Source of the DNA: Monosporascus cannonballus
Lineage: Eukaryota > Ascomycota > Sordariomycetes > Xylariales
Assembly: GCA_004154925.1 (NCBI GenBank)
Contig: QJNS01000003.1
Location: 124,001 to 188,000 of the forward strand
DNA length: 64,000 nt
Reading direction: 5' to 3'
The stretch's first letter is position 1. Each line of letters begins with the position of its first letter. Positions 57,335 to 64,000 of the stretch are shown in pieces. A model generated the notes under the pieces. The model was not told the DNA's origin and searched no databases. It saw nothing but the letters and a program-made list of their open reading frames with translations. Made by a program: the position numbers and the translations under genes.

Positions 57335-59783
57335 GTTTTTATTTATTTTAACTTTTCTTTCCCGTAATAATAACTTAATTCGGTAAATTAATTTTTATTA
57401 ATACTTATAATAACGTCTTTGTACGTTATTTCGTAACGGCTTAAAAATTAATTAATGCGTTATAACGCCGCGAAAATACCTCGTAAAAAGGACGTTTTTA
57501 CGTTTTCGAGTTTTTTTAATAAATCGGAATCCGTTAAAATTTTTCGTACGTTACGTATTTACGTTACCCTAGACAAATATCCCGCCCGTATTCGTAATAT
57601 GCCTTATTTTACTTATGTAATTCATTTTGCCGAAAACTTGTATATATTTTTTTAAATTAATAAGATATATAATTCGTTTATATATTTTTTATTTATTATT
57701 CTTAAAATATTTATTATTATAGGCAAACAAGCGGTCCGTTATTAAATTTACGTTAATTATAATTATAAATATCTCAAAGTAAATATTTCTTTTATTTTTG
57801 CTAATATATTTTTTAACGTAATTTTTCTATAATTTATAAATATTTCCGAATTTCGTTAAACGGTTAACGCGCTTTGTAAAATTGCTTTTAATTACGATTA
57901 CCGAAACTTTAAGAAGTTTATTTTTTATGTACTTTTTATATTATTTTTTCGTTATTAACTTTGGCTTAACAGCCATTCGTATCTAGGAAAAGGCCGGTGC
58001 CAAATTTTTGCGTTCGTACTTTAAGTTTTCGTACGTCGTTCGTTCCGAAATAAGTTTACGTCCTTAATTCCTAATTTATGCGCTATTTATATATAGGTTA
58101 GCTTGCCGGTTTTACCGGTTTTTTGATTTCGCTTAATAAAAAAAGTATTAAATATAAACATAACAAATGTTATTCTATAAGATTTTTTACAATATTTTCG
58201 TATTTTTCTCGTATTATTTATTAACTTACGTTATAAGCTAAGTTAATAACCGTTAATAATCGTAATTTAAGGGGCTAAAGAAAAACTTTCAGTTTTCTCC
58301 GAATTTAATATAAATAAAGTTAAATAATTATGTATTTTAGATCTGTAATTTCTGCGTAATATTAATATTGCAAATTCGTAAAGTAAATCGTTAAATTTAT
58401 AAGTTTTTAAAAATAATCAAATAATTTCATAACTCACATATTATTCCTATAACTTTTAATTTTTTTTAAAATATGTTTTATTTATAAATAACGGGAACAT
58501 TATTTTAACGTCTATTTGCAAATTATTTAAGGCTGTTTTTAAACGGTTTTTCCAAGTTTTTCGTATCGTTTATGCGCCGTCCGGCTGGTATTTTTAAGCT
58601 GGATCTTTATTTATCCGTTTTCGAGTAATATGTTAAATTTAAGGTTTATTATTAATAGCTATATTACCGTATTTTTTTTCGAACCGTTATAAAGCCGCCG
58701 TATTTGTAAATCTTTTAAACGGCTTTGAAATCGTGTTTATATAATCTAATTATTTTATCTGGATTTAGCATATAAAGCTTTTTTTATCTTTTTGGTCCGG
58801 GTTTAGAAAATATTTTCGATTTTATATTCCGGTTCGTTATTTTTTAAGGATAATAAAAAGAGGTTATATATTTACGTTAATTTAGGACGGAAAAAGGTTC
58901 CGGTTTATACGCTTTAATAAATTAACGTAAAAATAATTATAAATTTTTTTAAATTCATTTAATTCGATAATGTAAAAATTAATTATTTTAATTATTTAGT
59001 ATTCAATTTAAAGCTATCTTACTTTTTTCGACGGCCAAGAAACAGCAATATTTGTTAGGAAGAATTAAATTTATTATTAATCTCGTATCTTTCGACGGGA
59101 AAACGATATTTATTCGTTATTTTCTCTTAGGTCTGCTAGGCCGCCGTTATTACGACTTAAATAAATTCTATATTTTTTCCGCAATTTTTTAACGAAATTT
59201 TCCGTTTTTATATATAAATTTGTCTTAATTATTAAATTATTTTTTATTTAGGAAATCGGGTTAACGTAATATTCGTAAAACAAAAAAAAGATTTAGTTTT
59301 ACCAAAATCATATTTTAATTATTAATTACAAATATTATTCCCGGAAAAAATCTATTTTCTTTTTATTACGAAAACGTTATAAAAATTTATAAATAAATTA
59401 GCTTCTTTTAATTAGCCTTTCGTATAATACTATCGGTTTCTAATTAATATATATAATAAAAAATATTATTTTATTTTTATTAATTTGTAAAATTTAATCC
59501 AAAATTTTCTTAGCTAATTAATTCCTTTATTACTTATAATAGATTTAAGAAAAGCATGAAATTTCTAAAATAGTTTACGAATATTTTAATATATGTTTTT
59601 CTATTTATTATATGTGTCGTTTTTAGGATTATTACTTTAAATAATCGGTTTATTATAATTATCAAAATATATAAAGCGTATTTAAAAGTAATTAATAAAT
59701 CGGTTATAGAATAAATCGATAACTTATTATAAAATCGTTCGAAAACCGGAAATAATTTTAATAGGTTTTTTTCGTATTTTCTC
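57335..59783. other. degraded AT-rich block, probably an old repeat
   Basis: RIP-like composition throughout. One plus frame at 57455-57655 (RYNAAKIPRKKDVFTFSSFF, 66 codons) and short minus runs (near 58050-57970, VRKLKVRTQKFGTGLFLD) suggest decayed coding sequence, but no transposon domain, LTR or TIR could be matched. Confidence 0.35.
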
Positions 59784-59788
59784 ATACG

Positions 59789-60219
59789 TGTTACGTTCAG
59801 AAGGGACTCCACTAGGCCCAAAGGAGGCCCAGGAAGTTGGAAACGTTCGGGATCTCCACCTTCTATCGGATAAACCTCGGGTCTTTGTTAATCTCCAAAG
59901 ATACCAAGAGATTCGTAGACGATAAATACTATGGTTTTTCGAGATCCCCAAAAACCATAAAAAACATAAAAGATAAAAAAAATATATAAGGTTTGGGTTT
60001 TTTATGTAAATAGCCATTTATTTAATTTTTTATTCCTTAGTTATTAATTTAAGCTTTTAACCAAAAGTAATTATACCGTTTTTTAATTAAAAAAAGAATA
60101 CTTTAAAATTTCTTTAACGAATATATTAAATTATTTTTCGCCTTATTATTACTTATAAATCAAAACCCTTTTTAGATATTATTTATACCTTTAAATAAAT
60201 ATATAATAAGTTCGTTATA
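59789..60219 (+). repeat. gypsy-6 5' LTR
   Basis: Starts TGTTACGTTCAGAAGG, ends AAGTTCGTTATA. The 3' half aligns base for base with 34965-35179, with C-to-T and G-to-A differences in this copy only. Confidence 0.88.
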
Positions 60220-63200
60220 TTTTAATAATTTTTTAATTAATAACTAACGGATAATTTACCGCCTAATTAAGGCATAAGCTTTTTTAAATTTAATATAAAT
60301 AATAATATAGGATAACGTTTAAAAAATAAATAATATATACGATTTCCGTTATTAATTAGGGAAACGTTATTAATAAGATTTAACGATTTACCCCTTATTA
60401 AAAAAGTTTTCCAATTAATTAATAATATAATACCCTTTATTATTCGATTTTAAAAAAGCCCGTTATTTTCGTAACCTAGATAATAATTTATTCCGGCCCT
60501 TAAGGATATTATTAAAGTCTAAGGAAAGGAGTCGGAAAAAAAAACGGCTAAGGAAAAGGTTAAAAAAAAATATAAGGCTAAAAGCCAGAAGAAAAAATTT
60601 ACTGCAAAAAAGAAATTAAGTGCCCTAGTAATAAAAGTCTGAACCCTAAAAAAAGAAAATATTCGGCTTATAAAAGGAAAAAAGCCAGCTTTTCCTTAAT
60701 TTGGCTTTCCCAGAGGGCGAAGCTACAGGGCCGGTTATTAACCCTTTTCGCTGGACCCAAGGCGAACGTAAGAAAAAGCTTTAACCCTATTATTATTTGG
60801 CGTAATTCGGATACGGAAAGGAATTATTCCACCTTTTAGTTATTATGGAATACCAGACGTTAAAGGCTATAAGCTAATTCCCCTTAAGCTTTACGATAAA
60901 TTAAAGGACCCTAATAGATTCTTAATTTAAGTAAGGCTTTACCTTAAATTCTATAAGAATTTTTTGCCGGAAAAATATTAAAAAGTAATAGCTATTTCCT
61001 AATTATTAATCGGATAAATTCGTTAATAATTTGAACCTATTTTGACGGATTACTTCAAGAAATATTTAAAGAAATCCTTAGACCTTATTAATTACATTTT
61101 TAGCAATTACGAAAACTTTGAAAAAAAATACGTATTTTGTTCGGCAATCCCGATAAAAAATAAAACATTATTAAGTAATTTTATTTTTTTTACTAAATTA
61201 AATTAATATCCGAATATACGGTAAAATTTAATTATTTGGCCGTTATTTCGAATTTATTAAAAAACGCGTTATTTTATTATTATTATAATAGCTTAAAACC
61301 TTAAATCAAAAATAAACTATATATGGAACTTAAAATTAAATCTTTTACAAAATATATAAATAAGGTTATTATCGCCGACCGACAAACTTTTAATCAATAT
61401 TTCAAAAAAAAAACCGATAAACGAAATAACGACAAAAGCTTTAATAACCAAATTAAAAAAAATAAAAATAAGCCTTAAAAAAAACAAATTCCGTTTCGAA
61501 AGAACCTAAAAAAAATAAATCCAAAATAAAATATTTTAATTATGGCAAAAAGGGATATTTCAAAAGCAAATATCGCTCTTCCGCCAAAAGGAACTCTAAA
61601 AAAAGAAAAATTCCTTAATCCTAGAAAAAAGTTAAAACGGCTAAACAAAAAACCGATAATAAAGCAAAAAAGGAAAAAAAAAAGTTAATTCGATTTCTTT
61701 CCAACCAGAATTCATTATTGCCATAACTACTTAAATCCAGAACGATAACCCAAAATACGAGAATTATTTTATTTGCCAGGATTTTAAGGTTAAAATCTGC
61801 AAATACTATCTCGGACAAACGGCTTCCAAAATAACCATAAAATTAAGATACCAATATTACCTTAATTCCCAGAAATATAAAATATACATAAAGGACGGTT
61901 AATTTCGACCAAATATTAACAGCTATAAATAATTATTCCCAAAACTTTACGAACTCCCAAAATACATTATTTACAAAAAAACATTATCGGTAAACCCTTA
62001 CAACTTATTACATTTTATTATTTATTATTAAGACGATTATTTTATTTATTTCAAAATTAAAAAAAATAATAATTTTTGGCCTGGATAAAATAATAAAACT
62101 TTTACCGAACCAAACGATAAATGCCGATATACTGAAATTTCCCGATAGCCAAAATACCTTAAGTTTTATTATTTACATCCCGAATCAAAACGGAATTAAA
62201 AAGCTATATCGTAAAAATACCTATATTACTTCCTAATACTTTATATTTAATACGAACTCCTAAATATGGGAACACCTCTTTCGGAAATTTACCTTTTTGA
62301 TCCCATAACTCGGGAAATACGGAACAAAAAAGTAAACTAAAAAAAAAACCAAATTTTGAAACCCTAATGCAAGTACGGTAAGAAAATATAGTTCCGGTAC
62401 AAAAACAACCAATATACCAAATATGTTATTAAAAAAGTTTGCAAATAAAAATTCGTTTAAGTCGGAAACCATCAAAAATCAAAAAACTATAAAGGCTTTC
62501 AAAAATAAGATATCGAAAAACCCTAATCGACAAAACCTTATACAAAGTAACAAAAAAAACGCGTAACCAAATTAAAATCTCCTTTCGATATAAAGATAAA
62601 GTACTTAAAGCCATAATTAATTCCGGAACAAAAAGTAATTTCATTTCCCCCATAATAGCAAAAAAATATCAGATTCCCTGGAAATACAAATTAAAGTTTT
62701 ACAAATTGCGTACGGTAAACGGCAGCTTATTCACTTACGAAAACGGATAAGTTTTTCGAAAAACGGAAAAACTCCCAATGCAAATTTAAGGACACCAAAA
62801 ACGTATCTTACTAAATATCGTTAACATCTCCGGATACAATATTATCTTAGGAATACCTTAACTTTATTCCAGCAATTTACGGATTAATTGGAAAAAATAA
62901 ATATTTTCCTGGGACAAAATGCCAAATAAAGATAATCGAAAAATTTATTATGTTATTAAAAAAATACGGGTTCCTAATTAGATTTTTATGGTACCTCCGA
63001 AATATTAAGGATTTAAAAAATTATTTAAGAATAAAAAAAATTATGAATTACCGCTATACGGTTAATAAAACCACCGGATACCTATTAAAAAAGGGTATTA
63101 TCCTAAGTTTTACAAAATTTACTACATAAATCTTGAAAAATCAAAAACTTTATAAAAAAAACATATAATTAAATCTGAAAAAAAGATATATTTAATTTTC

Positions 63201-64000
63201 TAATTTTCCTACTAGATATCTAATCCTTATAATACCAAAAACTAAAAATAATAAACAAAGGATTAATAAAAACGGAAACCTTATTTACCGAAAAATAATT
63301 AATTATAAACAATTAAATAATATTACGATCAAAAACGGATATCCTTTAATTTTTATAAATACCATAAAAGAAAATGCCAATAAAGCCAAATAATTTACGG
63401 CGTTTAATTTTCGCAATAACTATTACCGTATTAAAATGGCCAAAAAAAATTAAAAAACGGTATTTAAAATAATATATGGACTTTACGAATATAAAATAAT
63501 GCCTATGGGACTTATTAACGCTCCCGTTAATTTCCAAAATTTAATAATAATTACCTTCTAACAATTCTTAGACAAATTCGTATTTGTTTATCTCGACGAT
63601 ATCCTTATTTATTCCGAAACCCTAAAAAAACATAAAAAACATATTATTTAAATACTTAAAACTTTGGACGAAATTAACATTCGAATTAACCTTACCAAAA
63701 GCATATGGCATACCCATAAATTGGATTTTTTGAAATTTATTTTTATATCAAAATAAATTTAAATTTAACGCTTTAAATTAAAAGCAATTAAAAATTAGCT
63801 TATCCTTAATAAGGCGACCGTTATAAATATCTAATAAATTTTAGGATTTACGGATTACGTACGCAGCCTAATTAAGGGATATAAAAACATAATTAGGCCT
63901 TTAACGAAATTTACCACCAAAAAATACATTAAAAAAATTTAAACTTTTAGAGGAAACAAAAGAAACGTTCCGGGAATTAAAAAAATAATTATTAATAAAT
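59789..64000 (+). mobile_element. gypsy-6: different Ty3/gypsy family, 5' part, runs off the window
   Basis: 5' LTR at 59789-60219, then gag with CCHC knuckle at 61532-61573 (Y-F-N-Y-G-K-K-G-Y-F-K-S-K-Y after RIP), protease near 62611-62640 (AIINSGTKSNFISP, where Asp of DSG has become Asn), and reverse transcriptase with FVYLDDILIYSE around 63580-63615. The remaining RT, RNase H and integrase lie beyond 64000. LTR and pol are clearly distinct from gypsy-1 to -5; the LTR family is the same as that of the solo LTR in gypsy-3. The 5' target copy would be ATACG (59784-59788); the 3' end is not in view. Confidence 0.88.

Noticed and set aside
61621..62653. Minus-strand ORFs in gypsy-6 as an antisense gene like those of gypsy-1 to -5
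   Set aside because: They lie over gag/pol rather than next to a 3' LTR, show no cysteine pattern, and are shadows of degraded plus-strand coding sequence.

Overview
The window looks like an accessory, repeat-dominated region of a filamentous ascomycete (Pezizomycotina) genome. The evidence is short GT-AG introns of 45-58 bases, fungal gene families (NB-ARC NOD-like receptor with an esterase domain, DUF3435/FluG-type protein, a C48 Ulp1-like protease), and very AT-rich retrotransposons carrying the signature of repeat-induced point mutation (RIP): CpA has become TpA on both strands, Cys codons have become Tyr and Gln codons have become stops, while CpG persists. The species cannot be named from the sequence.

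Layout: 1-1300 holds decayed single-copy sequence. 1301-9973 is a pogo/Fot1-type DNA transposon (43-base terminal inverted repeats including the TA, TA duplication) split by a 6.7 kb Ty3/gypsy chromovirus (gypsy-1, 2073-8808, duplication AAATA). 9974-11750 is decayed sequence. 11755-20930 is a GC-richer island: an NLR relic (minus), an unassigned GC-rich stretch, a multi-exon gene ending in a Ulp1-type protease domain (plus, three lesions), a small coiled-coil ORF (minus), an intact 641-residue ORF of a Pezizomycotina-specific family (plus), and two small minus-strand ORFs, one rich in Cys/His. 21039-27788 is gypsy-2. 27794-30006 is unresolved, with a possible hAT end. 30007-37174 is gypsy-3, with a foreign solo LTR inside its integrase. 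37453-38027 and 44905-46230 are two halves of a DUF3435 relic split by gypsy-4 (38028-44899). 46511-48378 is a second pogo-like transposon. 49787-50104 is a solo LTR. 50436-57329 is gypsy-5. 59789 to the end is the 5' part of a different gypsy family (gypsy-6). Every complete element has a recognisable target-site duplication, so boundaries are exact to within a base or two.

The most unusual structure is shared by gypsy-1 to gypsy-5. Between the pol chromodomain and the 3' LTR each carries a reading frame on the strand opposite to pol. It encodes a six-cysteine cluster with the spacing C-x2-C-x6-C-x8-C-x2-C-x6-C (Zn2Cys6-like) followed by a charged coiled coil, and it ends tail-to-tail with pol with at least 11 bases of overlap. 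The copies differ strongly in sequence and in LTR U3, yet the cysteine spacing survives (most Cys now read Tyr through RIP), which argues for an element-encoded antisense gene. The LTRs share a conserved 3' half joined to different U3 sequences, several of which carry regularly spaced GATC arrays.

The second point of interest is the GC island. The protease gene, the 641-residue protein and the small Cys/His protein lie together as the only protein-coding-like DNA in 64 kb and could be a co-inherited accessory unit. Its function is not evident from sequence.
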